NCBI GenBank assembly: GCA_002377695.1
Contig: DFQH01000001.1
Location: forward strand, 669,583-733,582
DNA from: Citromicrobium sp. UBA3494
GTDB taxonomy: Bacteria > Pseudomonadota > Alphaproteobacteria > Sphingomonadales > Sphingomonadaceae
Length of the DNA: 64,000 bases
Reading direction: 5' to 3'
Shown here: positions 1 through 9,100 of the stretch, one piece after another
Layout of the letters: each line of letters begins with the position of its first letter
Numbering within the stretch: position 1 is the stretch's first letter
Translations under genes and position numbers: made by a program
The notes under the pieces: generated by a model
Databases searched by the model: none
Seen by the model: only the letters and a program-made list of their open reading frames with translations
What the model was told of the DNA's origin: nothing

Positions 1-756
1 CAGCCTGCCACCCACGGCGGGCACGGAGAACGGCAGACCCCACGCATTGGCGTGAAACATGGGCACGACGGTCAGCACGCAATCCTCGCCCGTCAGCCCC
101 GCGACATCGGCCTGCAGCTGGCGCATCGTGTGCAGATAATTGCCCCGGTGGGTATAGGTGACACCCTTGGGCTCGCCCGTGGTGCCCGAAGTGAAACACA
201 GACCGCATGGCGCGTTCTCCTCGAACCCGCCCCACGCGACGTCGCCCTCAGCATTCGCCAACGCGGCCGCGAGCGTGCCCACCAGTCTCGGGCCTTCACC
301 AAGCGCGCAGGGCTCGCCCTCACCGCCGTCGATCAGCAGGATTTCCTCGACCGGCTCCGCCTGTGCCAGGACTTCGCGCGCCAGCGCGTGCAAATCCGCA
401 CTCAGGATCAGGATGCGCGCGCCGCTCTGGCGCAGCATCGCGGCAATCTGTCCGGGCAGCAGACGCGGATTGAGCGTGTGGCAGATCGCCCCCATGCCCA
501 TGATGCCGTACCAGCATTCGAGGTGCGCCTGAGTGTTCCACGCCAGCGTCGCCACGCAGTCGCCATGGCTCACGCCGCGTTCCGCCAGCGCGGCGGACAC
601 GCGCTTCGCGCGTTCACGCAAGCCGGGGTAATCGATCCGCGCGCTGCGTCCCTCGTCCAGCGCGGTGACCACCTGTGAATGGGGGTGCCAGCGGGCCGCA
701 TGGTCGAGAAACTTGTCCAGAGTCAGCGCATAGGGCTGCATGCTGCCGGGGATCAT
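1..756 (-). CDS. Acyl-CoA synthetase (AMP-forming), N-terminal part
   Basis: The 252 visible residues are the N-terminal portion of an acyl-adenylate-forming ligase; the C-terminal part lies beyond the left edge. The phosphate-binding signature TSGTTGEPKG is at about residues 189-198, followed by YTHR and VPMFHANAWG, typical of medium/long-chain fatty acyl-CoA ligases (AlkK/FadD-like). The enzyme would activate a carboxylic acid to its CoA thioester in the cytoplasm. The ATG shares an ATGA overlap with the stop of the upstream carboxylesterase, so the two are probably translationally coupled. The context suggests the acid is the product of that esterase. The substrate cannot be read from the sequence. 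Confidence 0.9.
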   Translation of the reverse strand, partial: MIPGSMQPYALTLDKFLDHAARWHPHSQVVTALDEGRSARIDYPGLRERAKRVSAALAERGVSHGDCVATLAWNTQAHLECWYGIMGMGAICHTLNPRLLPGQIAAMLRQSGARILILSADLHALAREVLAQAEPVEEILLIDGGEGEPCALGEGPRLVGTLAAALANAEGDVAWGGFEENAPCGLCFTSGTTGEPKGVTYTHRGNYLHTMRQLQADVAGLTGEDCVLTVVPMFHANAWGLPFSVPAVGGRL

Positions 757-2426
757 TGGCAACCCTCTGCGCGCGGAGGAAGCGGCGGACTGGCGATGCC
801 GACATTCCAGTGCCACGGCTGGTCGCCCGCCGCGCGGCGGCGGCAAACCACCGCCTCGTTCAGCGCGTAGCGCGTGCCCATCAGCCGGGTCCCGGTTTGC
901 GGGGTTTCGTCGAACACCATGAACGCGGCCTGCGGCCCGTAGGCAGGCCAGTCCGGCTGGCCGTGGGCCCTTGGCTGCCCGTCGCGCGCGAAGGTGGCCC
1001 AGTATTGCAGCATCGCGTCGGAGAGTTCGCGCTCCTGCGCGTTGCGTGGGATTTTGGGCCAGTTGGGCGCGGTCTCGTGGATCGTCCCGAAGACATAGGG
1101 AATTTCCGAGGCGTGGAAGGCGTGAAGCCCTGCCTTGTCCGCTTCGGGGTAACCATGATCGAACAGGTAGAGGAAGCCGTCCTGCCCCAGCAGGGTCTGC
1201 TTGCGCGCCAGCCGTTCCGCCGTCCAGCCGTAGAGCGCATCGCGCGTTGTGGCGAGCATGCTCTCGTCGATAGTATCCGCCGGATAGAGCGCGAGGAACA
1301 CCTCGGCGAGATCGCCATACGCTTCACGGATTTTCGCTTCGTACCCGCTTGATGTCGCGGGCGCCGGTGGCAGCAGCCGCCGCAGCGAGCGGATTTCGCC
1401 ACTGTTGAATCCGGCGAGCACCGGCACCGGCGCCTGTTCGCCCCGATCGAAGGTCTCGGCGATCTGGTCGGGGATCAGTTTCCCGTCGACCGTAGACCAG
1501 ATGAGATAGCCTGCGCGGGCCGCCCGATTGACGAGTTCGCTGGGCGCCATCTCGCGCATCGCGGCGAGATCGGGCGCGGCCAGCTGCCCCTGCAACCAGG
1601 TGCCCATGGCTTCGGCGGAGACATGGCCGTGTTCTGCCTCCTTCAGCGCGGGCGAGGAAATCATGTAGGCGCTCTGCATGATCGCCTTGTCGAACAGGCC
1701 GCGTGCGGGCGGCGCGGTCATCAGCCACATCACGCTCAGCGCCCCGGCGGATTCGCCGGCAATGGTGACGTTCTGGGGATTGCCGCCGAAGGCCGAGATA
1801 TTGCCTTCGATCCAGCGCAGCGCGGCGACCTGGTCCATCAGGCCGTAATTGCCCGAAATGCCCTGCGGCGATTCCGCGCTCAACTCCGGATGTGCGAGAA
1901 AGCCCAGCGCGCCGAGGCGGTAGTTGATCGACACGACGACCACGCCCTGCCGCGCCAGCCGCGAGCCGTCGTACATGTCGAAACTGCTGGCGCCCGAAAC
2001 CAGCGCGCCGCCGTGAATCCACACCAGGACCGGCGCATTGGAGGCATTCTCGGGGGCCCAGATATTGAGCGAAAGGCAGTCCTCGCTCATCGGGCCGATC
2101 TCCTCGTGGTAGATCGAGTTGGCGGCACCAGGCACCGTCGGCTGATAGCAGGCCGGGCCGAACTGGGTCGCATCGCGCACCCCGTCCCACGGGGCGGGCT
2201 CCACCGGCGGCTGCCAGCGCAAGTCGCCGACCGGTGCCGCCGCGTAGGGAATGCCCTTGAAGCTGGCGACGCCGTTCTCGGCCACTCCCTCGACAGTGCC
2301 CGCAGGTGCCTCGACCACTGTCTCGGCAGCGGGCCCGGCCAGCGCGATTGCCGGTTGCAGGGTCAGTGCCGCCCCTCCGAAGGCCAGCAGCAGGGAGACG
2401 AAATGTCGGATGTTCGGCACGGCCAA
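753..2426 (-). CDS. Secreted type-B carboxylesterase
   Basis: This 557-residue carboxylesterase/lipase family (PnbA-like) protein has an N-terminal signal peptide (hydrophobic stretch about residues 9-30, ending at Ala-rich LAG). The oxyanion-hole HGG is at about 138-140, the second family signature EDCLSLNIW at 115-123, and the nucleophile elbow GESAG puts the catalytic serine near residue 226. The C-terminal HASEIPYVFG carries the usual catalytic histidine. It should hydrolyse carboxylic esters in the periplasm or outside the cell. It sits between a TonB-dependent receptor and an acyl-CoA synthetase on the same strand, which fits import, hydrolysis and activation of one substrate. The ester used is unknown. 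Confidence 0.93.
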   Translation of the reverse strand: MAVPNIRHFVSLLLAFGGAALTLQPAIALAGPAAETVVEAPAGTVEGVAENGVASFKGIPYAAAPVGDLRWQPPVEPAPWDGVRDATQFGPACYQPTVPGAANSIYHEEIGPMSEDCLSLNIWAPENASNAPVLVWIHGGALVSGASSFDMYDGSRLARQGVVVVSINYRLGALGFLAHPELSAESPQGISGNYGLMDQVAALRWIEGNISAFGGNPQNVTIAGESAGALSVMWLMTAPPARGLFDKAIMQSAYMISSPALKEAEHGHVSAEAMGTWLQGQLAAPDLAAMREMAPSELVNRAARAGYLIWSTVDGKLIPDQIAETFDRGEQAPVPVLAGFNSGEIRSLRRLLPPAPATSSGYEAKIREAYGDLAEVFLALYPADTIDESMLATTRDALYGWTAERLARKQTLLGQDGFLYLFDHGYPEADKAGLHAFHASEIPYVFGTIHETAPNWPKIPRNAQERELSDAMLQYWATFARDGQPRAHGQPDWPAYGPQAAFMVFDETPQTGTRLMGTRYALNEAVVCRRRAAGDQPWHWNVGIASPPLPPRAEGCQ

Positions 2427-2533
2427 GAGATCACCTGTTCACGTTCGCATGCCCGCCCTGTCCCGGACGCCGCATGGGCTGTTGCAATGGCGAGGCTTCG
2501 CGACCTGGCTCGGGCCGCGAAGCCTCCTGTGCG

Positions 2534-4876
2534 TCAGAAGACGAAGTTGGTCCGCACCCCGAAGGTGCGCGGGCGAAGGCGCCCGTACCGCCCGTCGAGG
2601 AAGGCTTCGGGATGGACGTAGTTGATCGCTTCGTTGTCGAGGACGTTCTCGACATACGCCGTGATCGTCAGGTCCGGCGAAAGGTTCACCCCGGCATAGG
2701 CGTTCACGAAGACGTATTCGTCGGTGAAATCGTACTGCGGCGATTGCACGCCCGGCTGCCCTGGCACGTTGGGGAACAGCCCTGGGAAGGAACCGACATA
2801 GGCCACGTTTCCGGTCGCGAACGCCGTTTCGGTGTCCCCCACCGGGAAGCTGTAAGTTGCGGTAGCAGATCCCTGGAATTCGGGAGTGGCCAGCCGGATA
2901 CCGTCCTCGGCACCCGAAATCGCCGCTTCGGTGGGCGTGAGGTCGTCGATCCGCGCGTCGATATAGGCTCCGCTGGCCTGCAGGCGCAGGCCCTCGACCG
3001 GGCGCGCCACCAGTTCGAATTCGATCCCCTTGCTGACCGCACCGCCGATATTGGTGGCGAACTGAATCGCGTCGGAAACACGGTTCGCCTGCACCTGGAT
3101 GTTATTCCAGTCGATGTAGAACGCCGCGAGGTTGGCGGTGAAGCGGTTTTCGAAGAACGACCCCTTCAGGCCGATCTCGTAGTTGGTCAGCTTGTCCGAA
3201 CTGGCCCCGGCGGGGATCGTGATGTCGTTGGGCTGGGCCGCGGGCGGCGGAAGCCCGGCGCGCGCATTGACCACGGGCGGGCGGAAGCCGGTGGAAACGG
3301 TGCCATATGTCGTCAGGTTGCGGCTGGGCTTGAACGACACGCTGGCCTTCCACGACAGCTTGTCGTCCTTCGCCAGCAGGCCGACCGAGGACTGGATCGG
3401 CGTGATCGTGAGCGCCGGGATGAACCCGCCGCACAGGGCAGTGAAGACCGTGCAGTATCCACGGGTCAGAAAGTTGCTGTTGTAGCCGCCGCCACGCGTC
3501 GTCGTCTGGACCTGCACCTCCCCGTAACGCAGTCCGCCGGTCAGCCAGAAACTGTCGCTGAAACGATAGGTGAGTTCGCCGAAGACCGCCTTTTCGCTGA
3601 TGTCGGTGAAATTTTTGAACCGCTGGTAGTAGAGGTCCGTGAAGGCGGTGGTGTTGGTCTGGTTCAGGAAGGCTTGCGTGGTGCGATAGTCGAAATCGAC
3701 GTCGCGCCGCTTGTCGAAATAGAAGCCGCCGATGATCCACTCGACCGGACCGGCGTGAGTCGATGCCAGACGCACTTCCTGCACGAAGATATCGTCGTAA
3801 CCGACGGCATCGAGCGAGAAGGGCACCAACTGGTTATAGGTGCCCGCCAGATCGACGATGAAATCGCCCGTGAGATCGGAATAGGTGCTCGAACTCGTGA
3901 GCTCGGCGAAACCGAAATCGGCTACGACGGTCACGTTGATCGCGGTCAGATCGCTCTGGAACAGATCGGGCTGCGCGGTTCTGCGCACATAGGTGCCCAG
4001 CGCCGGGTTCGTCAGCGCAGAGTCCGCCGGATTGCTCACCTCCTTGTTGACCGACAGCTTGACCGAGAACTTGTTCGTCGGCTCGATCAGGACAGCGGCC
4101 CGAACGCCGTAAGCCTCGATCGAATTGGCATCTTCGATCCCCGTGCCGATATTGTCGACCCAGCCATCTTCGTTGCGGTAATAGCCCACGGCGCGGAAGG
4201 CGACCGTGTCCCGCGCGATGGGGACATTGACCATCGCGTTGTACCGCTGGCGAAGGCCGCCCTCCTCCGTATAGCCAAGATCGACCAGCGCCGATGCCTC
4301 GAACCGCCCGGGATTAGGCGCCTTGGTGATGATCCGCATGGCACCTGCCAGCGAACCCGATCCGAACAGCGTGCCCTGCGGGCCGCGCAGGAATTCCACC
4401 CGCTCCACATCGTAGAGGTTGGGATCGAGGATGGTCGAGTTGCCGTTCGCGGAGATCGGCAGTTCGTCGATATAGATCGCGACCGGCGCCTGCAGCCCGG
4501 CGCTGTAGCCGTTGGTGGAGATGCCGCGCGCGGTGAAGTTGTTGAAGTTCTGCGTGGGGCGGTTGAGCACGACGCCCGGCGTTTCGCGCGCCAGCCGCTC
4601 GTAGCCCACGATCCCCTTTTCGGTCAGTTCTTCCTGCTGAAAGGCGGTGACGCTCACCGGCACGTCCTGCAGGCGCGCTTCGCGCCGCGTGGCGGTGACG
4701 ATGATCTCGTTGCCCTCGCGCTGGGCGGTAGGCGAAATTTCCTCGGTGGTTTCCGTCTCGGCGTCCACACCCGGTTCCGGCTGGTCGGACGCCTGCGCGC
4801 TGACAGCGGTCGGAAGAAGCCCAAGCGCGACCGCAGACGCGGACGCAAGCAGCGATCCCCTCATAATCCTCTCCAT
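2534..4876 (-). CDS. TonB-dependent outer-membrane receptor
   Basis: The 780-residue protein has a signal peptide (about residues 1-27, ending AVSAQA) and a TonB-box/plug start at EIIVTATRREARLQDVPVSV. A plug domain containing LRGPQGTLFGSGSLAGA follows, then a long beta-barrel ending in the phenylalanine typical of outer-membrane proteins (RTNFVF). It belongs to the large TonB-dependent receptor group that sphingomonads use for hydrophobic or complex organic substrates; siderophore use cannot be excluded. It is the first gene of an apparent three-gene operon with the esterase (107 bases downstream) and the acyl-CoA synthetase. An inverted repeat overlapping a TTGACA hexamer lies 58-89 bases upstream of its start and may control it. 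Confidence 0.94.
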   Translation of the reverse strand: MERIMRGSLLASASAVALGLLPTAVSAQASDQPEPGVDAETETTEEISPTAQREGNEIIVTATRREARLQDVPVSVTAFQQEELTEKGIVGYERLARETPGVVLNRPTQNFNNFTARGISTNGYSAGLQAPVAIYIDELPISANGNSTILDPNLYDVERVEFLRGPQGTLFGSGSLAGAMRIITKAPNPGRFEASALVDLGYTEEGGLRQRYNAMVNVPIARDTVAFRAVGYYRNEDGWVDNIGTGIEDANSIEAYGVRAAVLIEPTNKFSVKLSVNKEVSNPADSALTNPALGTYVRRTAQPDLFQSDLTAINVTVVADFGFAELTSSSTYSDLTGDFIVDLAGTYNQLVPFSLDAVGYDDIFVQEVRLASTHAGPVEWIIGGFYFDKRRDVDFDYRTTQAFLNQTNTTAFTDLYYQRFKNFTDISEKAVFGELTYRFSDSFWLTGGLRYGEVQVQTTTRGGGYNSNFLTRGYCTVFTALCGGFIPALTITPIQSSVGLLAKDDKLSWKASVSFKPSRNLTTYGTVSTGFRPPVVNARAGLPPPAAQPNDITIPAGASSDKLTNYEIGLKGSFFENRFTANLAAFYIDWNNIQVQANRVSDAIQFATNIGGAVSKGIEFELVARPVEGLRLQASGAYIDARIDDLTPTEAAISGAEDGIRLATPEFQGSATATYSFPVGDTETAFATGNVAYVGSFPGLFPNVPGQPGVQSPQYDFTDEYVFVNAYAGVNLSPDLTITAYVENVLDNEAINYVHPEAFLDGRYGRLRPRTFGVRTNFVF

Positions 4877-4933
4877 CGTTCCCGGCAGTTGGTCCTGCCG
4901 CGGTTACTCACACATCCGCGAATAAAACGCCGA

Positions 4934-4965
4934 TGTCAACATTCACTCTCGTTTGTGTGAATGTT
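4934..4965 (-). promoter_or_regulatory. Putative promoter/operator of the TonB receptor operon
   Basis: A perfect 9-base inverted repeat, AACATTCAC / GTGAATGTT, occupies 4938-4946 and 4957-4965 with a 10-base spacer. On the minus strand a perfect -35 hexamer TTGACA (4939 down to 4934) overlaps its proximal arm. No convincing -10 box lies at the right distance. A dimeric repressor binding here would block the TonB-receptor operon. The regulator is not encoded next to it in this window. Confidence 0.5.
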
Positions 4966-5181
4966 ATTGAGGGAGCCGGGATTGGCCGGTCGGAGCGCAG
5001 CGCCGCCGAACCGGCTCTTCACTGTAAGTCGCGGAAATTGCGGGAGGAAAATGGCGCCCACGCTGCTGCGCCGCGCGCCGTCGTACAGCGGACTTCGCAG
5101 GAGGCTTTGGGTGCTGCGGGTACGGGCCGCCAGCCGGACGGTCGGGTTTTCGGTGATTGGAGGCCGGGCGAATCGCGTCCG
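4966..5181. other. Intergenic region without a recognised gene
   Basis: With the operator region to its left, this makes about 305 bases between the TonB receptor start (4876) and the stop of the CheB-like gene (5182). No reading frame here has coding character, and I see no strong hairpin followed by a T-run. It probably holds only the 3' untranslated end of the CheB transcript and upstream sequence of the receptor promoter. Confidence 0.5.
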
Positions 5182-6159
5182 CTAGGACGCCCGCGCCGTG
5201 CGCTGCAGGATCATCCGCTCGATATTCGCAGCGTCCGAATCACTGTCGGCCGCCCGCCTCAGATAGGCCTGGCGATTGATATCGTCCTTCGCCGCAAGGT
5301 CGCGCATCATCCGCGCCTTCTCTCTCAGCGACCTGAGCGTATCGTACATGCTCTGCTCCAGCAGTTCGTCCTGCCGTTCCGCCAGCGCAGCCTGCGTGTA
5401 GCCATGGCCGGTATGGCAGCGAAACCGGCTGAGCGGCCCGTCCTCGATCCGCCACAGCACCCCGTTGCAATCGGGGCAGTTATAGGGGGAAAGCTCCCCG
5501 AGCCGGTCTTCGCTCGACATGCTGGCCTTCTCCAGTCCCGCGATCATGATTTCCAGCTTGGTGGCATCGGACGCCTCCTGACCCGGTCCCGCCTCATGCG
5601 CCACCAGCGACGATAGCGCCTGGCCGATGGCACCGGCTTTTTCGATCAGCTCGGGCTCGCCCGACGCACTGATTGCCGCGCGCGGCATGCTGGGGGAGGT
5701 GGCATCATTGGGGTCCTGCACGATCACGCGACCGCCGGTCGAAAGCACGGCCCTGCACCCTGCCGCGCCATCGTCCAGGTAGCCCGACAGGATGACCGCC
5801 GTGGCGCGCGACTGGCCGAACAAGGCGAGCGAGCGGAACAGCGGATCGATCGCGGGGCGGAAATTGTTTTCCTTCGGCCCGCCGCGCAGATGGACGTGCC
5901 CATCGCCCACCAGCATATGCGTATCGGGCGGCGCAAGATGCAGACACCCATGGTGGATCGGGCAGCCGTCCTCCGGCTCGATCACGTCGATCGGGCTGCG
6001 CCGGCGCAGAATGTCGAGCAGATGGCCCGCCTCGTTCCTGCGGTGCAGCACCACGAACAGCGAAGCGGGTGCTTCGGGCTCGAAGCTGTCGAGCAGGTCG
6101 AGCAGCGCGGGCAGGCCTCCCGCACTGCCGCCGATCCCGATCAGGTCACGCCGGGCCAT
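5182..6159 (-). CDS. CheB-type methylesterase domain protein
   Basis: The 325-residue protein starts with a CheB methylesterase domain. GGSAGG gives the nucleophile Ser12, FVVLHR gives His39, and ILSGYLDDGAAG gives Asp near residue 130, matching the Ser-His-Asp triad of chemotaxis methylesterases. There is no N-terminal receiver domain. The C-terminal part has a zinc-ribbon-like region (YNCPDC about 38 residues after the catalytic domain, then RCHTGHGY). I place the start at 6159 because the domain begins there; an open frame to 6282 encodes no family sequence. It overlaps the end of the upstream CheB-CheR fusion by 14 bases, so the two are coupled. Such stand-alone CheB proteins usually belong to signalling pathways other than flagellar chemotaxis. 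Confidence 0.85.
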   Translation of the reverse strand: MARRDLIGIGGSAGGLPALLDLLDSFEPEAPASLFVVLHRRNEAGHLLDILRRRSPIDVIEPEDGCPIHHGCLHLAPPDTHMLVGDGHVHLRGGPKENNFRPAIDPLFRSLALFGQSRATAVILSGYLDDGAAGCRAVLSTGGRVIVQDPNDATSPSMPRAAISASGEPELIEKAGAIGQALSSLVAHEAGPGQEASDATKLEIMIAGLEKASMSSEDRLGELSPYNCPDCNGVLWRIEDGPLSRFRCHTGHGYTQAALAERQDELLEQSMYDTLRSLREKARMMRDLAAKDDINRQAYLRRAADSDSDAANIERMILQRTARAS

Positions 6160-9100
6160 CGGAACGACCACGCTTGCCAGAGATGATTTGCGCGATGCGG
6201 GCCATGATGGCGGCGGGCGACGCAGGTTTCGCCAGGAAGGCCCGGTCGTCCAGCTTGTCCGCCAGATCGAGTTCGCTGCCATAGCCCGAGACCACCAGGA
6301 AGGGGATGGCGCGGCGTTCGAGCAGTTCGATCAGCGGGGTCGCTTCCTCGCCGTCGATGTTGAAATCGACCACCGCGAAATCGAGCTTGCGGCCCTCGAC
6401 CGCCTGCCGGGACTGCTCGAGATCGTGGAATGGCCCGATGACATCGCACCCCGCCCCGACCAGCGCATTCGCATATTGCTCCGCCACCAGCCACTCGTCG
6501 TCGAGGACCAGAATGCGGGCACCCTCCAGCAGATCGAAATCGACATGCGGCAGGGACGACGCCGGCGAAGCCGTGTTGCTTCGGTCGGCCGCGGAGCCGG
6601 GCAGGATGCGCTTGCTCGGTATCGCGCAGGTTACCTTCAGCCCCTCTGGCGCGAAATCGATCTCCGTCTCGGCGCCCATTTGCGCACGCAGGATGCGTTC
6701 GATCACCGTCGAGCCGAACCCCTTGCGATCAGGTTCGCGCACCGTGGGGCCGCCACTTTCCTCCCAGACCAGGTCGAGCATGGGGTCCCCACCCTCGCGG
6801 TCCGCCTCGCGCCATCTCCAGGCCACGCGCAGGGCCCCGTCGGGCACCGAAAGCGAACCGTATTTCATAGCGTTGGTACACAATTCGTGCAGCGCCATGG
6901 AGATGTTCTGCGCCGCGCTGGGCGTCAGGCTGACGCGCGGCCCCTCGATCGCGATATTCTCGATATCGGCGGATTGGCTCAGTTCGTCCTCGACCAGCGA
7001 CCGCAGATCCGCGCCCTGCCAGCGTGCTTCGGCCAGCAGGCTGTGGGTCCGCGCCATCGCATAGAGCCGCTTTTCGAACGAGGCACTGAACGTCTTGAAA
7101 TCGGGAGCGTTCGCTCCGGTGATCTTGGCGATGGAAAGGATGATCGCCAGGATGTTCTTCACCCGGTGATCGAGCTCTCGCATGACGAAGCTGTTCTGCT
7201 CTTCGGTGATCTTGCGCTCGGTGATGTCGGCATTGATACCGATCACGCGGGTGCGATCATTCTCGACAAAACGTTCCCCCCGGCCATCCAGCCAGGCCAG
7301 CTTGCCGTCCGCCCGCCTCAGCCGGAATTCCTCGTCAAAGGGCACACCGGTGGCGATGGTCTGGTCCAGCGCGGCGCGAACGCGTTCGACATCGGAAGGG
7401 TAGATCATGTCGAAGAAGTCGGCGGCAGAGGGTTTCGTGCGCGAATCCCCACGGCCGATCATTTCGCGCAGGCGTTCATCCCACACGACGTTGCCGGTGG
7501 TGGCATCGTACTGCCACACGCCCATCTCCGCGGTCTTGATCGCCATCGACAGGATCAGGCTTTCGCGCGCGGTCTGATGCTCGCGCTGGACCTGCTTGAT
7601 CGTGGCCGCGGCAACATTGGCGGCGGCATTGAGAATCAGCAGGTCTTCTTCGCGGAAATGATCGGGATCGCGGTCGTGCAGGCCGACCACGCCCCACGGC
7701 TTGCCACCGATTTCGATGACGCAGCTGATCCCCGAGGATACCTGATTGTCTCTCAGGAGAGGGGGGGCCTCGAACCGGCGTTCGCTCTGGAAGTCGCGGA
7801 CCAGGACCGAGTGTTCCTTCACCGTGTAGCCCGCCTGGCTCTTCACACTATCCGGCACCGTGGCCTCGCCGATTATGCCGTCGGGCCAGCCCGCTCCGCC
7901 TACCAGCAGGAATTGCGAGCCGCCTTCGTCATAGGCGAGGACCTTGGAATAGTCGCAATCGTAGGCGACTCGCAGAACAGCACAGAACTCGTTGAGGAAG
8001 GCCTGGAGGTTGCGCGCGGCCAGCCCCTTCTGGCCAAGGTCGGCGATAATCCTCTGCTGGCGTTCCCGCTCGGTAAGGCGGGCTGCGATCTTTGCCTGTT
8101 CGGTGATGTCCGCATAGGTGACGACCACGCCATGTATCCGCTCGTCCACGGTACGGTACGGCTGAACCCGGCGCAGGTACGTTCGATCATTGTCGGAAAC
8201 GATCTGCTTTTCGGACACTGCAAGATCATCGAGCGTGCTTGCGATATCGTCGAACAGGCTGGGATCGTCCGCCTTGAAGGCAAGTTCGGTGACGGGGCGG
8301 CCGATATCGCTATCGCGCAGCTCGACCAGTTCGCGCACGCTGGGGGTGAAGCCGCTGATCTTAAGTTCCGGCCCCAGGAACAGCACGGGAAGCTTGGTAC
8401 TGGTGAGCAGGTTGCGAAGATCGTCGGAGGATTTCTCCACCTCCTTGATCTTTTCCTCGAGCTGGTTGTTGACCGTGACCAGCTCTTCGTTGAGCGACTG
8501 CAATTCCTCGCGGCTGGTTTCCAGCTCTTCGTTGGCGGACTGCAGTTCCTCGTTGGCGGCCACCGCTTCCTCGTGGCTCGCCTTCAGTTCCTCGTTGGAA
8601 GTCTCGAGTTCCTCCACCGTCGTCTGCAAGTCTTCCTGCACGATCGCCAGTTCGTTTTCGAGCTGGCGGACATATTCGGAATCGCCACTCTCGCTCGCCG
8701 GAGAGGCGGCCCCGCTTTCCTCGTCCTCGATGAAGCTGATGAGGAAAAGCGCGCCATCGTCGGCCTCGATCTTCACGCATTCGATGCACACCGAGGTATC
8801 CCTGTCGGAATAGCGGACCCGAGCGCTGCGATGCGAGGGCGTTTCACCGGCGGCGACCGCCCTGATGGCTTCGCGGGCGCGGCCGCGCAGGGGCGGCGGC
8901 AGAACATCGAAGATCGAATAGGTCGGCGATCCCTCGGGCTGGTCGATGAACCGGCGCACCGGGCCGTGAAAATAGGCGATTTCCCCATCCGCCTTCACTG
9001 CGACCGAGGCAGGGGTATAGCGCTCGACGAGCGAGCGGCGGACCTGGGAGGTCAGATCACGCTCGCGGTCCCGCCGGATCGGCCGCGGCGATGACGCGGA

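Noticed and set aside
5792..9094. A very long open frame (1100 codons) on the plus strand opposite the CheB-CheR fusion
   Set aside because: It is the antisense shadow of a GC-rich gene: no domain, odd composition, and the opposite strand encodes well-known motifs throughout. The same holds for long plus-strand frames at 2306-4960 and 61147-62940.
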